From Lutibacillus sp052034115 (GTDB lineage Bacteria > Actinomycetota > Actinomycetes > Actinomycetales > Dermatophilaceae): a stretch of DNA of 64,000 nucleotides. Numbering within the stretch: position 1 is the stretch's first letter; the number at the start of each line of letters is the position of its first letter. The position numbers and the translations under genes were made by a program. The DNA lies in contig JBPOIZ010000031.1 in assembly GCA_052034115.1 (NCBI GenBank), positions 1-64,000 on the forward strand, in the 5' to 3' direction. This document shows, in pieces, positions 56,315 through 64,000 of this stretch. Below the pieces are notes generated by a model. That model was not told where the DNA came from and searched no databases. It saw only the letters and a program-made list of their open reading frames with translations.

Positions 56315-56352
56315 CGCCCGCTTCACCCCGATGCCTATCGGTGGAGCGGGCG
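56315..56352. other. Second imperfect hairpin upstream of the FUSC gene
   Basis: CGCCCGCT (56315-56322) and AGCGGGCG (56345-56352) form the outer stem, and CACC with GGTG plus CGAT with ATCG extend it across a two-base bulge to the loop GCCT. It lies in the leader of the next gene, about 80 bases before its ATG. It may be a second terminator or a leader structure. Confidence 0.45.
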
Positions 56353-56431
56353 ATCTCCATGGCAGACGGACGTCGGCCTGGCGCCCGTGTCCAGGCCGCG
56401 TTCAGGAAACACTGAGATCGTTGAAAGCGCA

Positions 56432-57781
56432 ATGGCCGTCCTCGTTCGCACCCCAGCACCCATGACCGAGTCCTCCCCCGTCGCGCCCGCGCGCTCGACC
56501 GGGTCAGAGCGAGCGGTCCGCAGGATGCGCGCCGAACTGTATGCCTGGTCGCTGCGCCGGCGCACCGAGCTGACCCGGGCCGCCACCAGCGGACGGCTCG
56601 CGCATGCCTTCAGCGGCATCGTCCGGCTGGCCGGCGCGACCGCGCTGGCCTTCTTCGCGGCTCAGCAGCTCCTGCACACGATGATGCCGATCACTGGCGC
56701 CCTGACAGCGTTGCTCATCGTGCAGGCCACTGCCTTCGCCACCCTCACCACCGGGGCACGGCGACTGGTCGCCGTCGTCCTCGGAGTCCTCATCGCCGTC
56801 GGCTTCTCGGTCGTCCTGGGCTTCACCGTCTGGTCGCTGGGCATCGTCGTGGCGACCTCGTTGGCCGTGGGCCGCGTGCTGCGCCTGAAGGACCAGGAGA
56901 TCGAGGTCGCCATCTCGGCAATGCTCATCCTCGCGGTCAGCGGATCGGAGTTCATCGCCGAGATCCGCGTCCTGGAGACGATGATCGGTGCGGCCGTCGG
57001 GGTGGCCGTCAACCTCGTCGTGCCACCGCGCCGCAACAGCACCGAGCCGCCCCGCGCGGTGCGACGGCTGGCCGACGAGGTGGCCACGGTCCTGGACGTC
57101 GCCGGTGAGCGGCTCGTGCAGCCGGTGTCGGCCACCGAGCTCAAGGCGTGGTCGGACCACCTGCGCGCAGCGACGGCACGCGTGGTGGAGGCGGAGGAGT
57201 CGGTCGACCAGCTCGCGGCCTCGCGGCGGCTCAACGTGTGGTCGTTCGGGCGGCCGAACAGCGAGCTACCGCTGCGCCGGGCCGTCCTTGGCCTGGAGCA
57301 CGCCACGGTCACCGGCCGGGCTCTGCTCATCGCACTAGCCGACATACCCGAGTTGACGCACCGACGCACCGACGAGGTCGACCTCGACGGGTCCGCCGGG
57401 GTTCGGGACGCGGTGGCCGCAGCGCTGGTCGACGCCGCCGCTCTGATCCGCGGCTACGGGGACCTTGCGGTCGCCGAATCGACGCTGGACGCCGCTTCCC
57501 GAGAACACGCCTTCGAACGGGCGGTCGGCGTGGCCGAGCGGCTGGACGGGAGTCGCGTCGAGCTCGCTCGCCTCCTGCTGACCGGCAGCGAGCGCGCGGT
57601 GTGGCTCGCCAGAACCCCGGTGCTCGCCGCCCTGGCGCGACTCGCCCACGATCTCGATCCCACGCGGTGGGACGACCAGCACGCGGACTGGCGAGCGGAG
57701 CAGGACGCGAAGGCCGGGCGGACCGAAGCAGTCCAGCGGATCCTCGAGGCGCCGCTGCCGTCGTGGATGGTGCGAGACTGA
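56432..57781 (+). CDS. FUSC/aromatic acid exporter family membrane protein
   Basis: A 449-residue protein with about five or six transmembrane helices between residues 45 and 195 (LAGATALAFFAAQQLL, MPITGALTALLIVQATAFAT, and so on) and a helical cytoplasmic C-terminal half. The N-terminal FUSC/ArAE layout is typical of proteins linked to aromatic acid efflux; substrate unproven. The ATG at 56432 is chosen over one ten codons later; neither has a strong ribosome binding site. Confidence 0.82.
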   Translation: MAVLVRTPAPMTESSPVAPARSTGSERAVRRMRAELYAWSLRRRTELTRAATSGRLAHAFSGIVRLAGATALAFFAAQQLLHTMMPITGALTALLIVQATAFATLTTGARRLVAVVLGVLIAVGFSVVLGFTVWSLGIVVATSLAVGRVLRLKDQEIEVAISAMLILAVSGSEFIAEIRVLETMIGAAVGVAVNLVVPPRRNSTEPPRAVRRLADEVATVLDVAGERLVQPVSATELKAWSDHLRAATARVVEAEESVDQLAASRRLNVWSFGRPNSELPLRRAVLGLEHATVTGRALLIALADIPELTHRRTDEVDLDGSAGVRDAVAAALVDAAALIRGYGDLAVAESTLDAASREHAFERAVGVAERLDGSRVELARLLLTGSERAVWLARTPVLAALARLAHDLDPTRWDDQHADWRAEQDAKAGRTEAVQRILEAPLPSWMVRD

Positions 57782-57786
57782 CGCCC

Positions 57787-58227
57787 ATGTCCATAACCGG
57801 TGACTACGAACCCAGCCCGACCCAGTGGGTGCGCGAGCAGGTCGACACGATCGAGCGAAGTGGTGACACCCGATCGGTCGGGGTCATGGGACGCCAGGTG
57901 GTGTTGCTGACCATGCTCGGGGCCAGGTCGGGCAAGGTGCGCAAGGTGCCGTTGATGCGGGTCGAGCACGACGGCCGGTATGCCGCGGTGGCCAGCAAGG
58001 GCGGCGCTGCGGACCATCCGCAGTGGTATTTCAATCTGCTGGCGCACCCTGAGCTGGACCTGCAGGACGGGACGACCACGGCACCGATGCGGGCCCGCGA
58101 GCTTGCGGGCGCGGAACGTGACCGGTGGTGGGCCCGGTGCGTCGCCGAGTTCCCCGCCTATGGCGAATACCAGGCCAAGGCCGGTGCCCGGCTCATTCCG
58201 GTGCTGCTGCTGGAGCCTCGCCCCTAG
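57787..58227 (+). CDS. Ddn-like deazaflavin-dependent nitroreductase family protein
   Basis: A 146-residue split-barrel protein with VLLTMLGARSGKVRKVPLMRV, the core motif of the F420-dependent nitroreductase family (DUF385), and DHPQWYFNLLAHPE. Mycobacterial Ddn uses F420H2. Binding of F420 here is inferred. It starts six bases after the FUSC stop, so is probably co-transcribed. Its last 35 bases overlap the end of the minus-strand membrane gene. Confidence 0.9.
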   Translation: MSITGDYEPSPTQWVREQVDTIERSGDTRSVGVMGRQVVLLTMLGARSGKVRKVPLMRVEHDGRYAAVASKGGAADHPQWYFNLLAHPELDLQDGTTTAPMRARELAGAERDRWWARCVAEFPAYGEYQAKAGARLIPVLLLEPRP

Positions 58228-58630
58228 CGTCCGGTCGCGCGACCCGACGAAGCCACCACAGGCCAAGGATCGGGAGCACGAGCGGCACGTAGCCATAGCC
58301 GGCCCCGAAGTGGGACCAGACGGTCTTGTCCGGGAAGGCCGCCGGGGCGAGGTATGACGCGGCGCCGATGAGCAGCACACCGGCCATCTCGACCGAGATC
58401 GCCCACCGCGCCAGGCGAGCCATCGCCGACCCGCCACGGCTCAGCGCCACGGCGGCGAGCAGGTAGATCAGCGCGGCGAGCGCGGACAGCAGGTACGCCA
58501 AGGGCGCCTTCGAGAAGTGGGCCACCAACTGGTACGTTGCCCGGCCGGTGGCCGCGAGCGCGAACACCCCGTAGATCGCCACGAGGATCCGCCCCGGACC
58601 ACTGGCCAGGTGCGAGTCTCGGTTACCCAC
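58193..58630 (-). CDS. Small membrane protein, unknown function
   Basis: A 145-residue protein with four hydrophobic segments (about 14-33, 40-62, 70-92, 105-128). I do not recognise the family. The GTG at 58630 lies eight bases inside the end of the upstream small membrane gene, with GGGGGG close before it. The 3' end overlaps the Ddn-like gene by 35 bases on the other strand. The pair of small membrane proteins may work together. Confidence 0.7.
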   Translation of the reverse strand: MGNRDSHLASGPGRILVAIYGVFALAATGRATYQLVAHFSKAPLAYLLSALAALIYLLAAVALSRGGSAMARLARWAISVEMAGVLLIGAASYLAPAAFPDKTVWSHFGAGYGYVPLVLPILGLWWLRRVARPDARGEAPAAAPE

Positions 58631-58985
58631 CGGCCCCCCAGATCTGGGCGAGGCGCACGACGAACACGGCAACGACACCCGCCGCCAGCAGGAGCACACC
58701 CATCCCCCACCGGGTCTTCTCCTTCAGTGCGAGAAACCCGGCCAGGGGCGGCACGAAGGGGACGGACAGGACGTAGGCGAAGAAGACCGCCTGCTCCCAC
58801 TCACCTGGCCGGCTCAGCCCCTGTGCCATCCCCACGACGGCCTGCGCGAGAAGGGCGAGTTCCATGACGGCCACCGCGGCGAGCATCCGGTCGTCCAGAA
58901 CCGCATCCCGGACGATCCCCCAGATGGCGAGCACGGCAAGAACGGCGCTGGAGACATAGAGCACCGTGGTCAGCCAGGGGAACAC
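58623..58985 (-). CDS. Small four-helix membrane protein, unknown function
   Basis: A 120-residue protein with four hydrophobic segments (about 5-25, 35-55, 67-88, 93-115) and few charged residues. GTG start. TAGGGT at 58992-58997 on the minus strand ends six bases before the GTG, and no ribosome binding site is obvious, so it may be leaderless. It overlaps the next small membrane gene. Confidence 0.72.
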   Translation of the reverse strand: MFPWLTTVLYVSSAVLAVLAIWGIVRDAVLDDRMLAAVAVMELALLAQAVVGMAQGLSRPGEWEQAVFFAYVLSVPFVPPLAGFLALKEKTRWGMGVLLLAAGVVAVFVVRLAQIWGAGG

Positions 58986-59226
58986 GTGCTCACCCTATCC
59001 GCGCGGCGTCGTGCGACGGCCCAGCAGCACCCGCGTCACCGCGTTCGACCCGAGTTCCACAGCGCCCGCCCGGGTTGCCCGCGTGTTTCCTGTGACGTCG
59101 GTGGTGTCCGTTCCGCCGGGCCGTCGCGGTTTCTTTGTCCCACAACGGGGTTCACCCGCAGTTGTGCGTCAGATGTCCGCTGCGTGAACACTCGACGACG
59201 AGCGGTGGGCGCGCGATTCCTGTCGG

Positions 59227-60477
59227 TCAGCCGGCCAGCAGTGCCTCATCGGACCACGCGACGACAGCCCGAGCGGCGGCGTCATACCCACGCCATCTGG
59301 CCCGCAGCCACCGCGGACGGGTGTCGCGGCCGCCGAGGACGGCCACCAGGGCGCGGTGCCAACCCGCCTCGATCTGCGCTGCCTCGGTCAACGCCTCGGC
59401 GGTGCTGGGCCGCTCGGTCAGCCAGCGGGCCTCGACATGGTCACGTTCGGTCACCAGAAGGTCGTGGGCGGTCGACCAGTCCCGCAGCGCTGTGCGGTGG
59501 ATCGCCTCGTGTCGCCACCACAGCGTCGACGGGTCCGCGATGTTCGAGGGCACCGGACCGAGGTCCGCCGGCGCGTCGTGGCGCACCGGTTTGAACAGGG
59601 AGAATGCCGGCTCGGCGGTCGCGGTCACCCAATGGATCGGTCGGGGGTCACGCAGGTCGGCGACCCACGACGACACGGTCTGGCTGGCCGCGAGCCGACC
59701 GCCGGCATGCAGGTTCGGCCCAGCCATCGCTCCCGTGGCACGTGACCAGCGTGGCGGGGAGCTCGGAGTCGGTCCGCCGTTGGAGCGGAGCATCCGCATG
59801 AGATCCGCGGGTCCGTCGGCCCGCTGGCACGCGGATGACGTGATCGTGCGGCGAGCGGCCGCCCGGGCAACGGCGGTGCGGACCGGGTCGGTGAATCGTT
59901 CGGCGAATCCGGGGATGGTCAACCCGTTGGAGATGCTGCGCCCCCGCCCAGTGACTTCCTGCGTCGCGTGCACCCGCCCGGCTGTCTCCAGGACGATCGC
60001 GCCGTCCCGGTCGGCGATGAGGAAACTGTTGTCGTAGGTGAAGCCCGGGTGGTCGTGGCTGCAGGGTCCGTTCTGGCCGAAGGCCTCCAGGAGGCTGACG
60101 ATGGTCTCGACCGCCTCCGCCCGGGTGCTCGACCGCTCCAGCGCGAGGCGGAGCAGATCCATGCCGATCAGTCCTGGCCCGTCGCCGCGTCGAGCCCGCC
60201 CCGGGGCCCGACGGGTGAACACGGCCTCGTTGCCGATGACGACGCCGTGCTCGTTGGCCCCCATCTCGGCACCCCAGATCCACCAGGGGCGGGACAGCAC
60301 CGTTGCGTGAGTGCGCCTGACTTGAGGGATCTCACGGTGGGTCACGGCGAGCGGGGCTCCGTCGACGTGGGTCGCAGCGGGATGCCATTGGAGGACCTGG
60401 GCCTCGTTGGGGTCGCGGTCGCTGTTCTTCGCGAACAGCACCCCGTCATCGGTCATGGCCACCGCGGTGTCGCACAC
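59227..60477 (-). CDS. C69/secernin-like N-terminal nucleophile hydrolase
   Basis: A 416-residue protein. Taking the GTG at 60477, Cys2 would become the N-terminal residue after removal of Met (V-C-D-T-A-V-A-M), as expected for the Ntn nucleophile of C69/secernin-type enzymes. LFAKNSDRDPNEAQ, NEHGVVIGNEAVFT and SNGLTIPGFAERFTDP support this. It probably acts as a peptidase or amidohydrolase; substrate unknown. No ribosome binding site is seen, but TACAGT (60485-60490) ends seven bases before the GTG, suggesting a leaderless mRNA. Confidence 0.85.
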   Translation of the reverse strand: MCDTAVAMTDDGVLFAKNSDRDPNEAQVLQWHPAATHVDGAPLAVTHREIPQVRRTHATVLSRPWWIWGAEMGANEHGVVIGNEAVFTRRAPGRARRGDGPGLIGMDLLRLALERSSTRAEAVETIVSLLEAFGQNGPCSHDHPGFTYDNSFLIADRDGAIVLETAGRVHATQEVTGRGRSISNGLTIPGFAERFTDPVRTAVARAAARRTITSSACQRADGPADLMRMLRSNGGPTPSSPPRWSRATGAMAGPNLHAGGRLAASQTVSSWVADLRDPRPIHWVTATAEPAFSLFKPVRHDAPADLGPVPSNIADPSTLWWRHEAIHRTALRDWSTAHDLLVTERDHVEARWLTERPSTAEALTEAAQIEAGWHRALVAVLGGRDTRPRWLRARWRGYDAAARAVVAWSDEALLAG

Positions 60478-60484
60478 GGGAGTG

Positions 60485-60536
60485 ACTGTATGTCGGCGCG
60501 CGGCGCAAGGACAGGCCCGCAGGCGCCCGATACGCT
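60485..60536. promoter_or_regulatory. Paired -10 elements for two divergent leaderless genes
   Basis: TACAGT on the minus strand (60485-60490) ends seven bases before the GTG of the C69-like gene. TACGCT on the plus strand (60531-60536) ends six bases before the GTG at 60543. Neither gene has a Shine-Dalgarno. This spacing places transcription starts on the start codons. Clear -35 boxes are not seen. Confidence 0.5.
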
Positions 60537-60542
60537 GACCGG

Positions 60543-61298
60543 GTGGTCGATCGTGACCTCCACGACGTTCCCGCGACGGTGCTCCTCGCGCGGTTCGCGG
60601 CGGTGCTCGGGGAGCTCCACCATCGGGGCATCGTGCGCACTCGCGCCACCCTGGCGGGCGATCTGGCCGATGTCGTGGTCGCCACGGCATACGGGGGGCG
60701 GCTCGCCCCAGCGACGGGAGCGGGCTGGGCTGTGTGGAGCGCCGACGGGCGACGCCTGCAGGTCAAGTGCCGCGTGGCCCACCCGGACCTGCGCGGCAGT
60801 GAGTCCTACTCGCCGTTCCGCTCCTGGGACTTCGACGCCTGCGTCTTCGTCCTGCTGGACCCGTCAACGTATGCCGTGCGCAGCGCGGTCGAGGTGCCCG
60901 CCCGGTCGGTCGAGGCGGTGTCGGCGCACAGCGAATGGGTCGCCGGGCATCGAGTGCGGGTCGACCAGGATCTGCTCGGCCTAGGCGGCGCGCTCGACGT
61001 CACCACCCGGCTGCGCGCGGCTCTTCGCGAGCTGGACCAGCGACGGGGGACGGCGCCGGGCCCGCACCAGGACGCCCTGCCGTTCGTGGCGACGGAGCTG
61101 ACCGTCGTTCCGCAACACCCCGAGATCGAGCCGACCGGGATGTGCTTCTGCGGCTGCGGCGAGCCGACCGCCGAAGGGCGGCACTTCGTCACCACGCACG
61201 ATCGCAAGGCCGAGGCGGCGGTCGTGCGCGAGCACTACGGCTCGATCGCCGCCTTCGTCGCGGCCCACCGGCCGCCGCCTGGGTCGTCAGCGGGCTGA
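60543..61298 (+). CDS. Possible PD-(D/E)XK-like nuclease with Cys-rich tail
   Basis: A 251-residue protein, family not firmly recognised. The N-terminal half has TLAGDLADVVVATAYGGRL, then GWAVWSADGRRLQVKCRV. The DGR-x-QVK pattern resembles the core of restriction-like PD-(D/E)XK nucleases. In such folds a GWD is common; here it is GWA, so activity is uncertain. The C-terminus has CFCGCGEPT and FVTTHDRKAEAAVV, a likely small metal-binding motif. GTG start, probably leaderless. It ends inside the deacetylase remnant. Confidence 0.65.
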   Translation: MVDRDLHDVPATVLLARFAAVLGELHHRGIVRTRATLAGDLADVVVATAYGGRLAPATGAGWAVWSADGRRLQVKCRVAHPDLRGSESYSPFRSWDFDACVFVLLDPSTYAVRSAVEVPARSVEAVSAHSEWVAGHRVRVDQDLLGLGGALDVTTRLRAALRELDQRRGTAPGPHQDALPFVATELTVVPQHPEIEPTGMCFCGCGEPTAEGRHFVTTHDRKAEAAVVREHYGSIAAFVAAHRPPPGSSAG

Positions 61299-61577
61299 TT
61301 CCCGAGACCATCGCCCTGGTCAACGGCGAGTGCAACGTGTCCTTCCGGTGGACCGTCGACTCGCTCGGGTGGCAAGGCACCAGCGGGGGCAGAGCGCGAA
61401 AAGCGTGCGAGACCGCGTCGTGGGGGCGCTGCGCCCAGGCGCCATCGTCCTGATGCACGTGGGGGCGCACCCGCACGATGGGTCCACCTCGATGCTGCCG
61501 CGTTGCCGCAGATCATCGCCGAGGCGAGGGTGCGGGGCTACGCCTTCATCACCCTCGCCGACGCCATCACCGGGTGA
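61265..61577 (+). pseudogene. Frameshifted C-terminal remnant of a polysaccharide deacetylase
   Basis: Three successive frames together spell the end of a NodB-type deacetylase. First: IALVNGECN then FRWTVDSLGWQGTSGG (to about 61389). Second, from 61390: SAKSVRDRVVGALRPG then AIVLMHVGAHPHDGS (to about 61490). Third: LDAAALPQIIAEARVRG then YAFITLADAITG and TGA (61575-61577). The shifts fall at a five-G run and at ACCTCGAT, each like a single-base loss. The 5' part with the catalytic metal site is absent; its place is taken by the preceding gene. Confidence 0.8.
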
Positions 61578-61583
61578 ATGCAC

Positions 61584-62741
61584 TCACCGGCAGAAATCCC
61601 GGATCGTCGCTTCGATGACGTCGGTCACGATGCCGATGGAGGCCACGTCCGCCCACTCGGTGGCTGCGTGCGCTCCCTCACCGTCCACCCCGAAGAGAAC
61701 GCCGGGTATGCCGGCCTCGGCAAGGAGGGCGCAGTCGGTCCAGAATGGTTCGGCGCGCAGGATCGGGGGCTGGCCGAGTGCCACCTCGGCGTGGCCGATC
61801 AGCGCCGCGAGCATCGGGGCGCCGAGGTCGGCGCTAAACGGCGCCCGGGTCAACGTGCGGCGCCAGGTCACCTCCAGATCCGGGACGTCGACGCGCACCT
61901 GGTCGAGGACCGCAGCCAGCTCGGCCTCGATCGCGTCGGGGAACTCTCCCGGGACGGTGCGGCGCTCGACGAGCAGGGAGCACAGCGCGGGGTAGCTCGA
62001 CCCCTCGACACCGCCACGGACGAGGGAGACGTGCACCCGACCGGTGGCCAAGGCCGGGTGCGCCGGCCCTGCCGCCAGGCGCTCGTCCCAGCCCTCGATG
62101 GCGGTGATCACTCGGGCCGCCCGGGCGATCGCGTCGACCGCAAGGTCCGGCCGCGAGCCGTGAGCGGCCACTCCGTGCACATCGACCTCGAACCACATGA
62201 AGCCACGGTGTTCGGTGGTGATCTGCAGCAGGGACGGCTCGGAGACGACCGCGGCGTCGGCGGTGAACCGGGTGAGCAGCTCTTCGGTGCCGAGGCTGCC
62301 GCACTCCTCGTCGGCCACCAAGGCCACGATGACATCCCCGGCCAGGCTGTCGTCGGCGGTGCGGGCGGCGGCGACCATCATGGCGGCAAGGCCACTCTTC
62401 ATGTCGAAGGCCCCCCGGCCATGCAACTGGCCGCGGACGATCCTCGGCTCGAGTGCCGCGCCGTCATACCCCGTGAGGGTGACGGTGTCGAGGTGACCGT
62501 TCAGCATGATCGATCGACCGCCACCGGACCCGCGAAGGATCCCGACCACCGAGGGCCGACCGGGTGTGCGCTCAAGCCAGTGGGTCTCGAACCCGTGCCG
62601 ATCGAACCACTGGAGGCAGTAGGTGGCGATGGCAGACTCCCCCGCCCCTGCCTCGACCAGGTCGGGGTTCACCGAGTCGATCCGGATCAGCTCGCAGGCC
62701 AGCTCGACCGGGTCAAGGGATGCGCTGCCAGAAGCCGTCAT
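61584..62741 (-). CDS. M20 family metallopeptidase (ArgE/DapE/CPG2-like)
   Basis: A 385-residue two-zinc hydrolase. LNGHLDTV (His83, Asp85), GRGAFDMKSG (Asp113, bridging), DEECGS (Glu145 catalytic, Glu146 ligand), SEPSL and the C-terminal GEGAHAATEW give a full zinc site. A dimerisation domain lies at about 190-300. It probably acts on an N-acyl amino acid or dipeptide; substrate cannot be read from sequence. The ATG at 62741 is preferred over one at 62822, which would overlap the next gene. Confidence 0.9.
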   Translation of the reverse strand: MTASGSASLDPVELACELIRIDSVNPDLVEAGAGESAIATYCLQWFDRHGFETHWLERTPGRPSVVGILRGSGGGRSIMLNGHLDTVTLTGYDGAALEPRIVRGQLHGRGAFDMKSGLAAMMVAAARTADDSLAGDVIVALVADEECGSLGTEELLTRFTADAAVVSEPSLLQITTEHRGFMWFEVDVHGVAAHGSRPDLAVDAIARAARVITAIEGWDERLAAGPAHPALATGRVHVSLVRGGVEGSSYPALCSLLVERRTVPGEFPDAIEAELAAVLDQVRVDVPDLEVTWRRTLTRAPFSADLGAPMLAALIGHAEVALGQPPILRAEPFWTDCALLAEAGIPGVLFGVDGEGAHAATEWADVASIGIVTDVIEATIRDFCR

Positions 62742-62775
62742 GCCCCCAGCGTCCCACTCGGCCGACGTGGCTCCC

Positions 62776-64000
62776 TCACCCGGCCCCGCGTCGGAGGTGA
62801 CGCTCGATGGGTGACTCGGCATGGTCGCTACCGACTCCCAGCGGCGGAGGCGCCGTCGACGAGTAGGTCATCCCCGTCGGGGTGGTGAGCTCGATGATGA
62901 TGCGACCGGACGCAGAAGCCCGTTGCCGGGTGTGCCAAGCCGGATGCTCCTTGACCTGGTTATGTCGCTCGCACAGCCCCTGCCCATTCGCATAGGCCGT
63001 CTGGCCGCCTCGATGATGGGCGACGACGTGGTCGAGGTGTCGGATCGGGGCATCGCAGAACGGCACGCGACAGACCTGGTCGCGGAGGGTGATGAGCTGG
63101 GCGAGGCCCTTCGGGAAGACCCGGGCGCGAGAATCCATCGCCACGAGCTCGCCGGTGCCAGGGGCCGTGTACAGCCGCCGGAGGAAGACCCGGTCGGAGG
63201 CGGCGAGCCGACGGGCCAGCGGGGCGGGGACCGGACCGTAGCCCGCCACCCGCGCCACCCCTGACCCCTTCTCGCCGCCCCGGCCCGAAGGCAGCAGGGT
63301 CGTGTCGGTCATGACCAGGTTGACGGTGATCGGCACCGGATCGGTCGCGGCCCGACCCGTCACGCGCTGGACGAGGGTGTCCGCCATGAGCTGGCCCACG
63401 CCGGGCGGTCGTCCGGACTCGACCGACTTCCCGTCGGCCCGGGCGGCGGCAGCAGCGTGGCGCAGGGCGGCATACACGCTGACTCCCTCGCGGACCGGGA
63501 GCAGGGCCGTGAGATAGGTCATGCAGTCGGGCGCGGGTCGGATCCAGACCCGCCGGTCCGCGGCAGCCGCCGAGGCTCGCGCGGCGGCCGCCTGGGGGTC
63601 GAGCTGCTGAGCCAGCGTGCGGACGGCGACGATCGCCCGGCGGGTCGACCAGCCGCAGAGCCGCGGCGCAACCTCATGGTCGACGACAGCACGGTCGACA
63701 CGGCTCACGGTGGCGGTCGCAGCGACGATCTGAACCGCACCCCACTCGGTCACCTCCCCCCGGGCGAGGGACTCCAGGGTGGCGGGCATCTCACGGACCA
63801 GCGCCTGGGCCGCGCCCAGATGCCGCGCCGCACTCGCCGGCGACTCGCGTCGCGCCAGCGCCAGCTCGCAGGCCACGCTCGCCCCACACTGCGCAGCCAC
63901 CACGCCCGACTCCTCGTCCTGGCGTGTCCTGGACTCAGCGAAGGCCACCTCGGCACGCATCTGGGCTGCCGCGGCAGCCGACGTGAGCCGATCGAGCGCC
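62776..64000 (-). CDS. DUF222/HNH endonuclease domain protein (5' truncated by window)
   Basis: At least 408 residues are in the window and the frame stays open to its edge, so the true start lies beyond 64000. It has an N-terminal DUF222 helical region (AQALVREMPATLESLARGEV at about residues 60-80 of the visible part) and an HNH domain near the end: CRVPFCDAPIRHLDHVVAHH, GGQTAYANGQGLCERHNQVK. These proteins are abundant and recent in actinobacteria, often in many copies; role unknown. Confidence 0.9.
   Translation of the reverse strand, partial: ALDRLTSAAAAAQMRAEVAFAESRTRQDEESGVVAAQCGASVACELALARRESPASAARHLGAAQALVREMPATLESLARGEVTEWGAVQIVAATATVSRVDRAVVDHEVAPRLCGWSTRRAIVAVRTLAQQLDPQAAAARASAAAADRRVWIRPAPDCMTYLTALLPVREGVSVYAALRHAAAAARADGKSVESGRPPGVGQLMADTLVQRVTGRAATDPVPITVNLVMTDTTLLPSGRGGEKGSGVARVAGYGPVPAPLARRLAASDRVFLRRLYTAPGTGELVAMDSRARVFPKGLAQLITLRDQVCRVPFCDAPIRHLDHVVAHHRGGQTAYANGQGLCERHNQVKEHPAWHTRQRASASGRIIIELTTPTGMTYSSTAPPPLGVGSDHAESPIERHLRRGAG

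Noticed and set aside
58986..59226. Possible small gene or RNA between the small membrane gene and the C69-like gene
   Set aside because: Nothing beyond a possible -10 (58992-58997) for the membrane gene could be supported.
61578..62888. A 436-codon plus-strand frame opposite the M20 peptidase
   Set aside because: The M20 enzyme has a complete zinc site on the other strand; this frame has no motif.

Overview
The window is about 70% G+C, densely packed and strongly actinobacterial. It carries mraZ, sepF, a Wag31-type DivIVA, an actinobacterial FtsZ tail, DUF4192 beside the principal sigma factor, a Ddn-type deazaflavin-fold oxidoreductase and a DUF222/HNH protein. From gene order and protein style the most likely source is a Micrococcales actinomycete close to Intrasporangiaceae; that placement is inference. 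No tRNA, rRNA, CRISPR array, transposase or phage gene was seen.

Layout. 1-165 is the end of a FetB-like permease. 162-6698 (minus strand) holds dksA-like, lspA, rluD, dnaE and an AlkZ-like winged-helix gene. 6883-25822 (minus) is a full division and cell-wall (dcw) block, read from high to low coordinates: mraZ, rsmH, ftsL, ftsI, murE, murF, mraY, murD, ftsW, murG, murC, ftsQ, ftsZ, pgeF, yggS, sepF, yggT, divIVA. Most junctions from rsmH to ftsQ are 4-base ATGA or GTGA overlaps. The mraZ promoter carries five GTGGGG boxes that look like MraZ operators. 26075-30728 (plus) is a moxR / DUF58 / transglutaminase operon running away from mraZ. 30742-34097 (minus) holds the principal sigma factor, a universal stress protein and DUF4192. 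The sigma factor gene is interrupted by an in-frame TAG in region 2.1.

34282-47171 holds a CNNM/CorC-like membrane protein, YkvA-like and EcsC-like proteins, a family-A DNA polymerase relative, a PAC2 protein, an HrpA helicase and, translationally coupled to HrpA, a fused nuclease / RNase H-like / SF1 helicase protein. 47273-51841 (plus) is an NfeD-flotillin pair followed by a three-gene ABC-2 exporter. 51818-54553 (minus) is an MFS transporter and a metY-type sulfhydrylase whose leader folds as a SAM-IV-like riboswitch. 54874-58227 (plus) is a class III aminotransferase, an FUSC-type membrane protein and a Ddn-like oxidoreductase. 58193-64000 holds two small membrane proteins, a C69/secernin-like hydrolase, a divergent nuclease-like gene, the frameshifted remnant of a polysaccharide deacetylase, an M20 peptidase and a truncated DUF222/HNH protein.

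How it works together. The central 20 kb makes lipid II and builds the septum and polar growth machinery, with MraZ apparently controlling its own operon. The observations most worth a second look are the amber codon in the essential sigma factor, the MraZ box array over the mraZ promoter, the SAM-IV-like leader of metY, the Cas4-like plus RNase H-like plus helicase fusion coupled to HrpA, and the 11-residue repeat coiled coil of DivIVA.
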